Origin: a virus
Virus record (IMG/VR): IMGVR_UViG_3300037572_000374
Coordinates: 1-64,000 of that record
DNA: 64,000 bases
Reading direction: 5' to 3' (one strand)
Under the pieces are notes generated by a model. It was not told the origin of the DNA. It made no database searches and saw only the letters and a program-made list of their open reading frames with translations. Of this stretch, positions 8,230-14,987 are shown in pieces. Every line of letters begins with the position of its first letter. Position 1 is the stretch's first letter. Made by a program: the position numbers and the translations under genes.

Positions 8230-8385
8230 ATGGAACTAGTAAGATATGAAGTAAGAGTAGGAATGTTCAAAGGAGTGCTGTTTGGCATGAGGGAATATGA
8301 ATTCATGAATAAAGATGTGAGAGAGAAGGACATTGTATTCTACTTTGGTATCTTTCAATTAGTAATAACTTTAATATATAATTAA
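8230..8385 (+). CDS. Small early protein
   Basis: 51 aa (ATG 8230, TAA 8383-8385). The C-terminal third is hydrophobic and aromatic (IVFYFGIFQLVITLIYN). Fits exactly between neighbours and starts in an AATAAAATG context. Confidence 0.55.
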   Translation: MELVRYEVRVGMFKGVLFGMREYEFMNKDVREKDIVFYFGIFQLVITLIYN

Positions 8386-8386
8386 T

Positions 8387-8605
8387 ATGACAGCAATACA
8401 ATTAATAGCTCTGTATACAATCTATGTAGATATGGTAAAGCAGAACAGAATGACAATAGAGGAAGCAATAAGTAATTTAGCAGCAGCTGGATTAACAACA
8501 ACTGATTATGATACATGGTATGATGAAGAAGGAAAGAGATTCAACTTCCCATTAGAGATACCATTCCCAAAACAAGATACTAATCAATTAAAACTAGAAC
8601 TATAA
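8387..8605 (+). CDS. Small early protein
   Basis: 72 aa, helical N-terminal half and acidic Asp/Tyr-rich centre (TTDYDTWYDEEGKRFNFP). No family recognised. Codons 7-9 contain TAGCTCTGT (8406-8414), a perfect complement to the ACAGAGCTA shared by the two ORF-less transcripts near 11.4 kb; this may be chance. Confidence 0.65.
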   Translation: MTAIQLIALYTIYVDMVKQNRMTIEEAISNLAAAGLTTTDYDTWYDEEGKRFNFPLEIPFPKQDTNQLKLEL

Positions 8606-8634
8606 TTGAGACTAACTAAAAAAATATAACATAT

Positions 8635-8889
8635 ATGGAGACGAATGATATACCTAAGGGTTGGTGGTTGAATGTTACCCTAATGGCTAGAAAGGAGAAC
8701 CCTAGTTGGATAGTTGGAGTACTAAGAGAAGGAAAGACTACTTGGATAACAGAGTATGTTAGAGGCGACTTAAATAACTCTAGAGAGGCATACAAAGTAG
8801 GAGTGGCTTTCATACAAAAGTGGAGAGCTAAGAGAGGATTAACTATAGACCCTAAATGGGAACGACAAATGGAAGAAGGTAAATTCTAA
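8635..8889 (+). CDS. Small early protein
   Basis: 84 aa, Trp-rich (WWLNVTLMARKENPSWIVGV), ending in a basic helical region. No family recognised. Confidence 0.65.
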   Translation: METNDIPKGWWLNVTLMARKENPSWIVGVLREGKTTWITEYVRGDLNNSREAYKVGVAFIQKWRAKRGLTIDPKWERQMEEGKF

Positions 8890-8908
8890 TATAAAAAAAG
8901 AAAAAGAA

Positions 8909-9109
8909 ATGTTGATAGAAACAAAGAAAGCATTACATAGAGTACTAGATGAAATGATAGGACGACTATCTTCAAAGCCAAGTGAGATAGGACTATGTAA
9001 GAGCTACATCTACTTAGACGAGGTGATGTACCTCACAAGAGAATACAAGGGAATGGAGTTAAACTATTTCGCTGAATGGTTTGCTCAAGGTAGGATTATA
9101 ATAAGATAG
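8909..9109 (+). CDS. Small early protein
   Basis: 66 aa, helical, with a Cys-Lys-Ser-Tyr segment in the middle. No family recognised. Starts 19 nt after the previous stop in an A-rich leader. Confidence 0.6.
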   Translation: MLIETKKALHRVLDEMIGRLSSKPSEIGLCKSYIYLDEVMYLTREYKGMELNYFAEWFAQGRIIIR

Positions 9110-9118
9110 AAAGAAATT

Positions 9119-9331
9119 ATGGTACACATAGAATTAGTAACTGGAAAAAAGATTACAGTAAAAGGAACACTGCATGATGTAGTTGGGACGTCTGGACCAA
9201 TCTTTAGATTAACCATGGTAACATTTGAAAGAGTATGGAACATGGATGGGAAACGTTATGTTGTAGAATCAGAAGAACAACAGATATTTTTACATGAAGA
9301 TAAAATAGTTTATATGTATGAATCACAATAA
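9119..9331 (+). CDS. Small beta-rich early protein
   Basis: 70 aa, predicted mostly beta strands; last gene of the operon before about 800 nt without genes. No family recognised. Confidence 0.65.
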   Translation: MVHIELVTGKKITVKGTLHDVVGTSGPIFRLTMVTFERVWNMDGKRYVVESEEQQIFLHEDKIVYMYESQ

Positions 9332-9896
9332 AAACTTCAGCTAGCTAAAAAAAAAATAAAGGAAGAGAATAACCACAACTGGAAGAACTACATAGAAGAC
9401 ATATAAGAAGGAGGGGGAAGAAAGAAGAGAGAGGTCTGTTGATTCATTGAGCCAACATAAACGGTCATTCACTTTTTTTAATGTACTTTGTAGACTAATA
9501 AACATCGTTTCTAAACAATTAACTATCAAAAGTGGTATAGTTTATCGTTTTTTACTTTATAGTTTATTATACGCCTTTAGAATAAGTCTCTGAGGAAGTG
9601 AGTGTTAAAGGAAATAGTTAAAATCTAGTGATTTTTATACAACACAACTTTTGTAAAAAGGGACGTTACAAAAAAGTAGTAAAACAGACCGGAATAAAGT
9701 GAGCGATTTTTTTCGATCTGAGGCAACAAAAATCCAATTTATTTTTAAAATAGTTATGAACCGAGCGAGAAACCTGGTGTTGATAACTTTTCTAGTCAAA
9801 AGTTGCTAGTTTAGAAAATAGTTGAACAGCAAAAATGGAGTAGGGGTCACTTTTTTGAACTTCCCACTATTGGTGCACAAAAGTGTTTTATTCTCT

Positions 9897-9911
9897 GGGG
9901 GAGGGGGGAGG
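9897..9911 (+). other. G-rich tract, possible G-quadruplex
   Basis: GGGGGAGGGGGGAGG in a genome that is otherwise very A+T rich. Runs of five, six and two G could fold into a quadruplex using the long runs. Confidence 0.4.
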
Positions 9912-9924
9912 TGTTTCAAAGCTA

Positions 9925-9966
9925 TACCGGAGTCAAACTCCTTATTTATAATCGTTATAAATAAGG
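9925..9966 (+). repeat. 42-nt repeat A with perfect 12-bp palindrome
   Basis: Begins TACCGGAGTCAAACT and ends in CCTTATTTATAA-TCG-TTATAAATAAGG, a perfect 12-bp inverted repeat. The second copy starts 105 nt downstream. Confidence 0.8.
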
Positions 9967-10029
9967 AAATTATTCATAAAAAGATTGTTTTATTGTTGCT
10001 AGCTAGAAAAGAAGTCCGTATCTTTATAG

Positions 10030-10071
10030 TACCGTAGTCAAACTCCTTATTTGTAATGAGTATAAATAAGG
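10030..10071 (+). repeat. 42-nt repeat B, diverged palindrome
   Basis: Begins TACCGTAGTCAAACT. The palindrome arms CCTTATTTGTA and TATAAATAAGG pair with one G.U, while the loop differs from copy A. Arm pairing kept despite sequence change suggests that the fold matters. Confidence 0.75.
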
Positions 10072-10079
10072 CCCTGCTG

Positions 10080-10110
10080 TTGCACCATTGAAAACTATTT
10101 AGTATCTTTG
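10080..10110 (+). promoter_or_regulatory. Promoter for the homing endonuclease gene
   Basis: TTGC 10080-10083, 19-nt spacer, TATCTTTG 10103-10110; directly downstream of repeat B and 36 nt before the ATG at 10147. Confidence 0.75.
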
Positions 10111-10146
10111 TGCTGATGCTTTACATATATATATAAAACAAAACAC

Positions 10147-10599
10147 ATGAAAGAACAATTCAAAACCATACCAGGCTTCAGTCTGTATGAAGTAAGTGAC
10201 CAAGGAAGAGTGAAGAGCTTCCAACGATGTGGTAAGGAACCTTATAGGATCCTCAAACCTGGAACCAATAAAGGAGGTTACAAAGTAGTTATCATAAAGA
10301 ATGATGAAGGAAAGCTGAGAGGAATGAACATTCATGTACTAGTAGCTATCACCTTCCTCTCCCATGTACCTGAGAGGGGAGTAGTTGTTGTAGATCATAT
10401 TGATAATAATCCTTCTAATAATTTTTTGAATAACTTACAAATAATCTCATGTAGAGAGAATAGTAGTAAGGATCGAAAGAGCTTAGGGATCTATCATAAG
10501 AAGGATGTAGACAAGTATGTAGCTTCTTGGCAAGGTAAGTACATAGGTATCTACAATACAGAGGAGGAGGCTAGGAACGAACAGAGAAAATTTATTTAA
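10147..10599 (+). CDS. NUMOD4/HNH homing endonuclease
   Basis: 150 aa. The N-terminal NUMOD4-like segment (IPGFSLYEVSDQGRVKSF, residues 7-24) is followed by an HNH core: VVDHIDNNPSNNFLNNLQ carries the His-Asn pattern, then SCRENSSK. The C-terminal part (IYHKKDVDKYVASWQGKYIG) looks AP2-like and would bind DNA. Free-standing selfish endonuclease that cuts phage DNA lacking the insertion. It sits alone between non-coding regions with its own promoter. Confidence 0.88.
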   Translation: MKEQFKTIPGFSLYEVSDQGRVKSFQRCGKEPYRILKPGTNKGGYKVVIIKNDEGKLRGMNIHVLVAITFLSHVPERGVVVVDHIDNNPSNNFLNNLQIISCRENSSKDRKSLGIYHKKDVDKYVASWQGKYIGIYNTEEEARNEQRKFI

Positions 10600-10627
10600 A
10601 AAAAAACAAAAATAATTCATTTTATTG

Positions 10628-10657
10628 TTGCACGGGTGGAAACTATGGGGTATCTTT
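10628..10657 (+). promoter_or_regulatory. Facing-promoter cassette A, rightward promoter
   Basis: TTGC 10628-10631 and TATCTTT 10651-10657. Its flank AAATAATTCATTTTA and the AAACTATGGGG spacer match the promoter at 11560 closely, beyond the core motifs. It points at the leftward promoter 10739-10768, with no ORF between. Confidence 0.65.
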
Positions 10658-10738
10658 ATACTGATATTCCAGAAACAGATGATTTAAAAAAAAGAATACA
10701 CTCCCCCTCACTCTTTGTTTACCCCCTCCGGACAGTAT

Positions 10739-10768
10739 AAAGATACTACTATTATATATACTATGCAA
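10739..10768 (-). promoter_or_regulatory. Facing-promoter cassette A, leftward promoter
   Basis: On the minus strand TTGC (10768-10765), 19-nt spacer, TATCTTT (10745-10739). It converges on the promoter at 10628-10657 across 81 nt. A very similar leftward promoter lies at 14986-15015. Confidence 0.65.
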
Positions 10769-10799
10769 CAGTTAACAAGAAAAATATTAAAAAAGATTT

Positions 10800-10943
10800 G
10801 TGCAGTAAAAAGTCTGTACTAAAAAAAAAGAGCATACTAAGTACAGACAGTCCAGGCAAAAGCCTGCACAGTACAGAATGTCCAGACAGTACAGGATAAT
10901 AGTATGCACTAAGTATGCTGGTACAGACAGTGCAGTAAAAAGT
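10800..10943. repeat. Cluster of short direct and inverted repeats (iteron-like)
   Basis: GTACAGACAGT at 10841-10851 and 10921-10931; a related pair in 10869-10895 (GTACAGAATGTCC, CCAGACAGTACAG); GTGCAGTAAAAAGT at 10800-10813 and 10930-10943; inverted AGTCTGTACT near 10811-10820. The remainder of 10600-11038 has no gene. Dense repeats ahead of a promoter suggest an operator array or an initiator-binding origin. Confidence 0.55.
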
Positions 10944-10979
10944 ATGGACAAAAATAATTTAAAATAAATGAAATAAATG

Positions 10980-11009
10980 TTGCCTGGTGTTTGTAAAAGC
11001 ATTATCTTT
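10980..11009 (+). promoter_or_regulatory. Promoter for the gene at 11039
   Basis: TTGC 10980-10983, TATCTTT 11003-11009, followed by the shared leader ATCTTGTCAAACA. Confidence 0.8.
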
Positions 11010-11038
11010 ATCTTGTCAAACAATAACAAATAGAAATT

Positions 11039-11266
11039 ATGAAAAACGATTGGGCAATTATCAAATCAGATTTAACATCAAGTCAAAAGGATGCAGCAGA
11101 ATATTTAGTAGATGAGTATAGAAATCAAAAAGGAAGTAGTATTTTAAAAGCTATCAAAACTTGTAGAAAGAATATGTTAGCTCAAGGGTGGGATATCACG
11201 GAGAGAGATTTACAAGATGCTTGTGCATTCCATAATGTATTGAACGAGTACGCATCAACAATTTAA
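11039..11266 (+). CDS. Small early protein
   Basis: 75 aa, helical, Lys/Asp-rich, no recognised family. Single-gene transcription unit downstream of the repeat cluster. Confidence 0.65.
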   Translation: MKNDWAIIKSDLTSSQKDAAEYLVDEYRNQKGSSILKAIKTCRKNMLAQGWDITERDLQDACAFHNVLNEYASTI

Positions 11267-11288
11267 TTAAAAATAAATCAAATAAAAG

Positions 11289-11318
11289 TTGCCTGGTAAG
11301 TATAAGTAGAGTATCTTT
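11289..11318 (+). promoter_or_regulatory. Promoter of ORF-less unit 1
   Basis: TTGC 11289-11292, 19-nt spacer, TATCTTT 11312-11318. It reads into a terminator about 40 nt later. Confidence 0.75.
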
Positions 11319-11322
11319 ACAT

Positions 11323-11388
11323 CGTCAGGCAAAGGCCTAGGGCATCAGGAAAACAGAGCTACATTTAATTATGTGGCTCTTTCCTTTT
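11323..11388 (+). ncRNA. Candidate small RNA 1
   Basis: Between a good promoter and a good terminator, with no ORF. The predicted transcript of about 65 nt has a small AGGC-AAAG-GCCT hairpin, the shared CATCAGGA..ACAGAGCTA and a terminator stem. Ends are inferred from promoter geometry. Confidence 0.55.
11355..11388 (+). terminator. Terminator of ORF-less unit 1
   Basis: AGAGCTACAT-TTAATT-ATGTGGCTCT followed by TTCCTTTT. Confidence 0.85.
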
Positions 11389-11420
11389 ACAAAAGTTTTT
11401 TAAAATAAATGAAATAAAAG

Positions 11421-11450
11421 TTGCCTAGTGTTTGAAAAAGACTTATCTTT
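11421..11450 (+). promoter_or_regulatory. Promoter of ORF-less unit 2
   Basis: TTGC 11421-11424, 19-nt spacer, TATCTTT 11444-11450. Confidence 0.75.
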
Positions 11451-11454
11451 ACCA

Positions 11455-11527
11455 TGTGAATGGGACATATGAACTCAAAGACATCAGGAGCACAGAGCTA
11501 ATCAGAAATGGTTAGCTCTTTCCTTTT
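11455..11527 (+). ncRNA. Candidate small RNA 2, paralogue of small RNA 1
   Basis: About 73 nt between promoter and terminator, with no ORF. Shares CATCAGGA..ACAGAGCTA and the TTCCTTTT terminator tail with unit 1, while the 5' parts differ. Confidence 0.55.
11494..11527 (+). terminator. Terminator of ORF-less unit 2
   Basis: Perfect AGAGCTAA/TTAGCTCT stem with 10-nt loop, then TTCCTTTT. Confidence 0.88.
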
Positions 11528-11559
11528 GCAAAAACTTTTGAAAATAATTCATTTAACTG

Positions 11560-11589
11560 TTGCTAGTATGAAAACTATGGAGTATCTTT
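11560..11589 (+). promoter_or_regulatory. Facing-promoter cassette B, rightward promoter
   Basis: TTGC 11560-11563, TATCTTT 11583-11589; flank AAATAATTCATTTAA and spacer AAAACTATGGAG match cassette A. No ORF follows. Confidence 0.65.
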
Positions 11590-11634
11590 ATCAGTACCAT
11601 TCGACCCCATTTGATTTGACACCAAAGGGAGTGA

Positions 11635-11666
11635 CAAAGATCCTCCTTATCTTTCTATCTGACAAC
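11635..11666 (-). promoter_or_regulatory. Facing-promoter cassette B, leftward promoter
   Basis: Minus strand TTG (11665-11663), 20-nt spacer, GATCTTTG (11642-11635). Converges on 11560-11589 across a 45-nt centre. The flank GACAACA.AAG.G.TTATTTATATTCA is shared with cassette C. Confidence 0.55.
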
Positions 11667-11719
11667 AGCAAGCGCTTATTTATATTCATTCTGGATAACA
11701 AAAGTTTTTTAAATAATTG

Positions 11720-11750
11720 TTGCCTGGTAGTTGCTTATGGAGTATCTTTG
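11720..11750 (+). promoter_or_regulatory. Promoter for the gene at 11775
   Basis: TTGC 11720-11723, TATCTTTG 11743-11750, leader TCATGTCAAACA. Confidence 0.8.
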
Positions 11751-11774
11751 TCATGTCAAACAGATATAGATATT

Positions 11775-12059
11775 ATGAAAAATCAAGCAAAAGTACAACA
11801 AGTAGAAAACGGATTAAGAGCATTAGGTTTAAACTTCCCAGTAGGAGTAGAGAAGATAGATCATGAAACAGTAATCTTCATTACACACACTCCTAAGAAA
11901 GGGAATGCATTTGGAGTAGATGTAGAGACTTTAGATAGATACTTCAGTGCAGATGTAATGTTAAACAAGTACCATGACATGATCAAGTACTGGAGGTTAA
12001 CTGAGGATGAGAGAATGGCTATACAAGGTCACCCAATGCAGTGGTGTTTAAATAACTAA
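11775..12059 (+). CDS. Small early protein
   Basis: 94 aa. The start at 11775 (TATTATG after the promoter) is used rather than the in-frame ATG at 11508, which lies upstream of two promoters and inside a terminator. Mixed alpha/beta, contains DHETVIFITHTP and a C-terminal RLTEDERMAIQGHPMQWCL. No family recognised. Confidence 0.7.
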   Translation: MKNQAKVQQVENGLRALGLNFPVGVEKIDHETVIFITHTPKKGNAFGVDVETLDRYFSADVMLNKYHDMIKYWRLTEDERMAIQGHPMQWCLNN

Positions 12060-12073
12060 TTCATATAGACAAG

Positions 12074-12355
12074 ATGAAAAAACAAATAAGTAAGACATAT
12101 AAGTGGCAGTGGGTAGATGTAGATGGAAGATGGTGTGGCTGGAATTGGACAACAGCCTTCAGTAAAGCTGAAGCAAGGAGAGCAGCTAAGAAGATGCAAT
12201 CTCCAGTAAGAGAAATTGTATATGATGTTAGAGTAGAGGGAAGGATAGAGCAAAGGACAGAGACGTACAAAGGTATGTTCTTAGATGAGAGTTCTCTTAG
12301 GAGAGTAACCAATAAGGAGTTCACAGATACATGGAATAGATCATATCAAGATTAG
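12074..12355 (+). CDS. Small basic early protein
   Basis: 93 aa, Trp-rich N-terminus (KWQWVDVDGRWCGWNW) then basic helices (SKAEARRAAKKM). A nucleic-acid-binding role would fit but is not shown. Same transcription unit as the previous gene. Confidence 0.65.
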   Translation: MKKQISKTYKWQWVDVDGRWCGWNWTTAFSKAEARRAAKKMQSPVREIVYDVRVEGRIEQRTETYKGMFLDESSLRRVTNKEFTDTWNRSYQD

Positions 12356-12375
12356 ATTTGTTTGACGATTAATCT

Positions 12376-12400
12376 AGGAGGGGACCATTATGGTCCTCTC
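12376..12400 (+). terminator. Hairpin after the gene at 12074
   Basis: GAGGGGACC-ATTAT-GGTCCTCTC. A T run is not immediate (ATCTTTTT starts about 15 nt later), so the terminator assignment is moderate. Confidence 0.55.
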
Positions 12401-12442
12401 TACTTGTGTCCAAAATCTTTTTAAAACTTTTTTGGTTTACTG

Positions 12443-12473
12443 TTGCATAGTAAAAAGATAAGGGTGATCTTTA
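12443..12473 (+). promoter_or_regulatory. Facing-promoter cassette C, rightward promoter
   Basis: TTGC 12443-12446 and a variant GATCTTTA 12466-12473. Homologous to cassette B through TGATTTGACA.CA and ACAAAGAT in its centre. No ORF follows. Confidence 0.5.
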
Positions 12474-12517
12474 TGATACTGTTCAGTGTTAAATGATTTG
12501 ACAACAGATTGTATCTA

Positions 12518-12549
12518 CAAAGATACTATAATGGTTTCAACTAGACAAC
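12518..12549 (-). promoter_or_regulatory. Facing-promoter cassette C, leftward promoter
   Basis: Minus strand GTTG (12549-12546), 20-nt spacer, TATCTTTG (12525-12518), facing the promoter at 12443 over a 45-nt centre. The flank GACAACAAGAAAGTGTTATT matches cassette B. Confidence 0.6.
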
Positions 12550-12590
12550 AAGAAAGTGTTATTTATATTCAAACTAAATAACAAACAAAT

Positions 12591-12621
12591 GTTGTGAGAT
12601 CGTTTGATTGGTAGTATCTTT
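12591..12621 (+). promoter_or_regulatory. Promoter for the gene at 12648
   Basis: GTTG 12591-12594, 20-nt spacer, TATCTTT 12615-12621, leader ATATCAAAGAAATAAATAT shared with the promoter at 13052. Confidence 0.75.
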
Positions 12622-12647
12622 ATATCAAAGAAATAAATATAAGTATT

Positions 12648-12860
12648 ATGAAAATTCAAGTATTAGATTTAATTAAAGACCTACAAGCTCAGATAGCTGT
12701 ACTCGAACCTATGTTAGGGGAAGAGGTAGATGTACATTATTCTTCAGATGACATTAATGGTTATGGAGGAGACATTACTCAAGTACAATATTGTTCAACT
12801 GACATTCATGTTGTAGAGGAAGGAGTAATACATATTGCAACTAACTTTGAAAAGATATAG
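12648..12860 (+). CDS. Small early protein
   Basis: 70 aa. The N-terminal helix is coiled-coil-like (LDLIKDLQAQIAVLEPMLGE), followed by a beta-rich acidic part. No family recognised. Confidence 0.65.
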   Translation: MKIQVLDLIKDLQAQIAVLEPMLGEEVDVHYSSDDINGYGGDITQVQYCSTDIHVVEEGVIHIATNFEKI

Positions 12861-12862
12861 GT

Positions 12863-13033
12863 ATGGAAAGATATGATGTGGAATACAGAGATGTAGAAGG
12901 AGACAATTATGAACAGAGCTTTGATACAGAGAGAGAGGCTTGGGAGTTCATTAGAAGGCTTCAAAAGGAGGACTGCACAGTAGTTCAAACTTGGGTTTAT
13001 ATTGATGATGAATATAAGGGAGGATTTTATTAA
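12863..13033 (+). CDS. Small acidic early protein
   Basis: 56 aa, from ATG 12863, 2 nt after the previous stop. Very charged; pattern YEQSFDTEREAWEFIRRLQ suggests a compact alpha/beta fold. No family recognised. Confidence 0.6.
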   Translation: MERYDVEYRDVEGDNYEQSFDTEREAWEFIRRLQKEDCTVVQTWVYIDDEYKGGFY

Positions 13034-13051
13034 AAATAATTTAGGTAGCTG

Positions 13052-13081
13052 TTGTGTAGTAAATATATAATGGCTATCTTT
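13052..13081 (+). promoter_or_regulatory. Promoter for the gene at 13102
   Basis: TTG 13052-13054, 20-nt spacer, TATCTTT 13075-13081; same leader as at 12591. Confidence 0.7.
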
Positions 13082-13101
13082 ATATCAAAGAAATAAATAT
13101 T

Positions 13102-13251
13102 ATGACAGTAGAAACAACTTATTTTGTAAAGAACAAATCAACAAACGAACTTTTACTTTCAACTGGAATCAAATCTAGAGCAATACTAAATTGTGACACT
13201 AGAACTGAGTACATAGAGGAGAGAGTAACAACAATAAAAACCATATACTAA
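13102..13251 (+). CDS. Small protein before the cassette block
   Basis: 49 aa, from TATTATG. Ends TAC TAA. The stop runs into the 24-nt sequence ending ACGTTATAAAC that also occurs at 15931-15954. No family recognised. Confidence 0.55.
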   Translation: MTVETTYFVKNKSTNELLLSTGIKSRAILNCDTRTEYIEERVTTIKTIY

Positions 13252-13272
13252 TACGTTATAAACTGAAAAATT

Positions 13273-13428
13273 ATGAATTGGATAACTAAAAAGTTGATGC
13301 AGTACCAACTTAAAAAAGCAAAGAAACAATTAACAAAGCAAGAATATTCATTTACAAAACGTGCCTTTGGTGATATGGTGAAAAGTTATGAAAGTGCAAT
13401 ACGCTTTCTTGAAGCAAATAGTAGATAA
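13273..13428 (+). CDS. Small basic protein (cassette gene)
   Basis: 51 aa, Lys/Gln-rich and helical (KKLMQYQLKKAKKQLTKQEY). It is followed by TTGTTTATAACTTATATGGTTA, a spacer type seen between the leftward cassette genes at 15.9 kb. No family recognised. Confidence 0.6.
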   Translation: MNWITKKLMQYQLKKAKKQLTKQEYSFTKRAFGDMVKSYESAIRFLEANSR

Positions 13429-13494
13429 TTTTATTGTTTATAACTTATATGGTTATGATTAGTTGAGATTTATTAAAACTTAAAATTAAATAAA

Positions 13495-13899
13495 ATGAAA
13501 AATTTAGAAAAACAAGCAATAGGAATAGTAGCACAACTCTTTGATTTAGCAGAAGTGCCAGTAGATAAGAGGCAACAAATAAATGATGTTGCTTATGACT
13601 ACGTAACTGAACAATTAATTATAACCGATGTTAGCAAATGTAACTGCGATGTCATAAATTTAAAAACGATGATTGATAAAGGACAAAAGATTAAAATTAA
13701 AGACAATGTAGTGGTCGAATTAATGAAATTAGGTTTTGAAAAAGGTTCGGCTGAAAGTATGAAAGTGTTTGAAAATACAGAACAGATTGCTCACGATATT
13801 TACGAAGATGAAGGCACTACATATGTAACTGTTGAAATGTGTTGTGAAATACCACTACAATGTTGTGAAGCGTTGGAAGAAAAAGAAGCTACATCTTAA
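13495..13899 (+). CDS. Hypothetical accessory protein (cassette gene)
   Basis: 134 aa, acidic, with several Cys residues (KCNCDV, MCCEIPLQCCE) near the middle and end. Codon use (GCG, CGG, GAA) is less AGA/GGA-dominated than in the phage core genes, suggesting a host-type origin. No family recognised. Confidence 0.65.
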   Translation: MKNLEKQAIGIVAQLFDLAEVPVDKRQQINDVAYDYVTEQLIITDVSKCNCDVINLKTMIDKGQKIKIKDNVVVELMKLGFEKGSAESMKVFENTEQIAHDIYEDEGTTYVTVEMCCEIPLQCCEALEEKEATS

Positions 13900-13913
13900 A
13901 CATTGATTAAAAG

Positions 13914-13957
13914 AACGAAATCTAGCATAGTTTTTATACTGTGTTAGCTTTCGTTTT
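13914..13957 (+). terminator. Long imperfect hairpin after the gene at 13495
   Basis: AACGAAA...TTTCGTT stem extended through CTA/TAG, CA/TG and AGT/ACT with single mismatches at regular intervals, ending in TTTT. A terminator or an attC-like arm. Confidence 0.6.
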
Positions 13958-14009
13958 AATGTTTGCTAACGTATTTGTATAACCGCAGTTGCGATAAATT
14001 AAAAACAAA

Positions 14010-14276
14010 ATGAGTAAAGAAGCAGAAGAATTTTTTAGACAAAAGACAATAGAAAATGCTAAAAGACCAAGGATGAAGAAATTCCTTGCATTAGTAAACA
14101 GAGAAGCGGAAGGAAAGATTATGCAAGAATACGCTGACCAGCAATTCCGGCTATACGATGTTAGCCAACAACGTGAACTGTTATTAGCTTATCACAGATA
14201 TTTAACAAAAGAACTTAGTTTAGATTTAAACGAGTTGTGGGTAGATGAACATTTAAAAGCTAATAATTATTACTAA
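14010..14276 (+). CDS. Hypothetical helical protein (cassette gene)
   Basis: 88 aa, helical and charged (LLAYHRYLTKELSLDLNELW). Resembles small proteins of unknown function from flavobacterial genomes and phages in style only. Preceded by GTTTGCTAACGTATTTGTATAACCGC, a cassette-type spacer. Confidence 0.65.
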   Translation: MSKEAEEFFRQKTIENAKRPRMKKFLALVNREAEGKIMQEYADQQFRLYDVSQQRELLLAYHRYLTKELSLDLNELWVDEHLKANNYY

Positions 14277-14298
14277 CCAATACATAAAGATAAATAAC

Positions 14299-14445
14299 AT
14301 GAAGATAAAAATTACATTTGAACCTGGGATAGATTTCAAACCTATGGAAGGATGTGACAGTTGTATGACAATATATAATCCTGAGATACTAGACGATCCA
14401 AGTGTGAAAGAATACTTGAGGAGAACTAGTAAGAATAACGAATAA
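14299..14445 (+). CDS. Small protein with a CDSC motif
   Basis: 48 aa from ATG 14299. GCDSCMTI gives a CxxC pair. No family recognised; the A-rich start context and position between genes support it. Confidence 0.5.
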   Translation: MKIKITFEPGIDFKPMEGCDSCMTIYNPEILDDPSVKEYLRRTSKNNE

Positions 14446-14525
14446 GTAATTTGTTTTTAATTTGTTTGATAGAGAGGTGGGACTTGTTATCCCACCTTTC
14501 GACATACACAAAAACTAATAAAGAT

Positions 14526-14987
14526 ATGACACTAAATGAGAAAAGAAAACTTTGGAGAGATGCTAACCCTGATAAGGTTAAAGCATCTAGAGATAAATGG
14601 AATCAATCTAACAAAGATAAGCTAGCAGGCTACAATAAGAAATGGAATGAGGATAATAAGGAAGCTAACAGAGCCATTAACTTAGAGAGACAGAGAGCCT
14701 ACAGAAAGACAAAGGTTGGTGTAGTTACTTGCATATATGGAGGTATGAAGGTTAGTAGTAAGAGAAGACAACACCCTGCACCAAACTTTTCTTCAAAAGA
14801 ATTGAGGGAGTGGATATTCTCTCAACCAAACTTTGAACAACTCTATACTGATTGGGTAGCTTCTGATTACAGCAGATGGATGAAACCTTCTTGTGACAGA
14901 ATAGACAGTTCTCTACCCTACACATTTGATAATCTTCAGCTAATGACTTGGAGAGAGAATGACAAAAAAGAGAAGTCTAACCTATAA
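14526..14987 (+). CDS. HNH-like phage endonuclease
   Basis: 153 aa. Start at 14526 (AAGATATG), because the earlier ATG at 14451 lies in a hairpin-containing leader. The N-terminus repeats a W..NPDK / KW..SNKDK / KW pattern typical of DNA-binding tails of HNH nucleases. The C-terminus has PSCDRIDSSLPYTFDNLQLM, matching the core ID....Y...N(L/I)Q of phage HNH homing enzymes. The stop codon overlaps a leftward promoter. Confidence 0.7.
   Translation: MTLNEKRKLWRDANPDKVKASRDKWNQSNKDKLAGYNKKWNEDNKEANRAINLERQRAYRKTKVGVVTCIYGGMKVSSKRRQHPAPNFSSKELREWIFSQPNFEQLYTDWVASDYSRWMKPSCDRIDSSLPYTFDNLQLMTWRENDKKEKSNL

Larger units (their letters stand above)
9332..10079. other. Long non-coding region, candidate replication or regulatory region
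   Basis: No credible gene. Contents: a purine-rich stretch near 9390-9440, an AACTTTT/AAAAGTT inverted repeat near 9785-9805, a rare G-rich tract (9897-9911) and two 42-nt repeats with long palindromes (9925-9966, 10030-10071). It lies between early operons, as phage origins often do. Origin function is inference. Confidence 0.4.

Noticed and set aside
9822-10037. 71-codon rightward frame in the non-coding region
   Set aside because: It covers the G tract and one copy of the 42-nt repeat, has low-complexity composition and no promoter or A-rich start; chance frame.
10800-10943. CRISPR array
   Set aside because: Repeats are short, irregular and partly inverted, without uniform spacers or cas genes anywhere in the window.
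11508-11774. N-terminal extension of the gene at 11775
   Set aside because: It crosses a terminator and two promoters and lacks protein-like composition.
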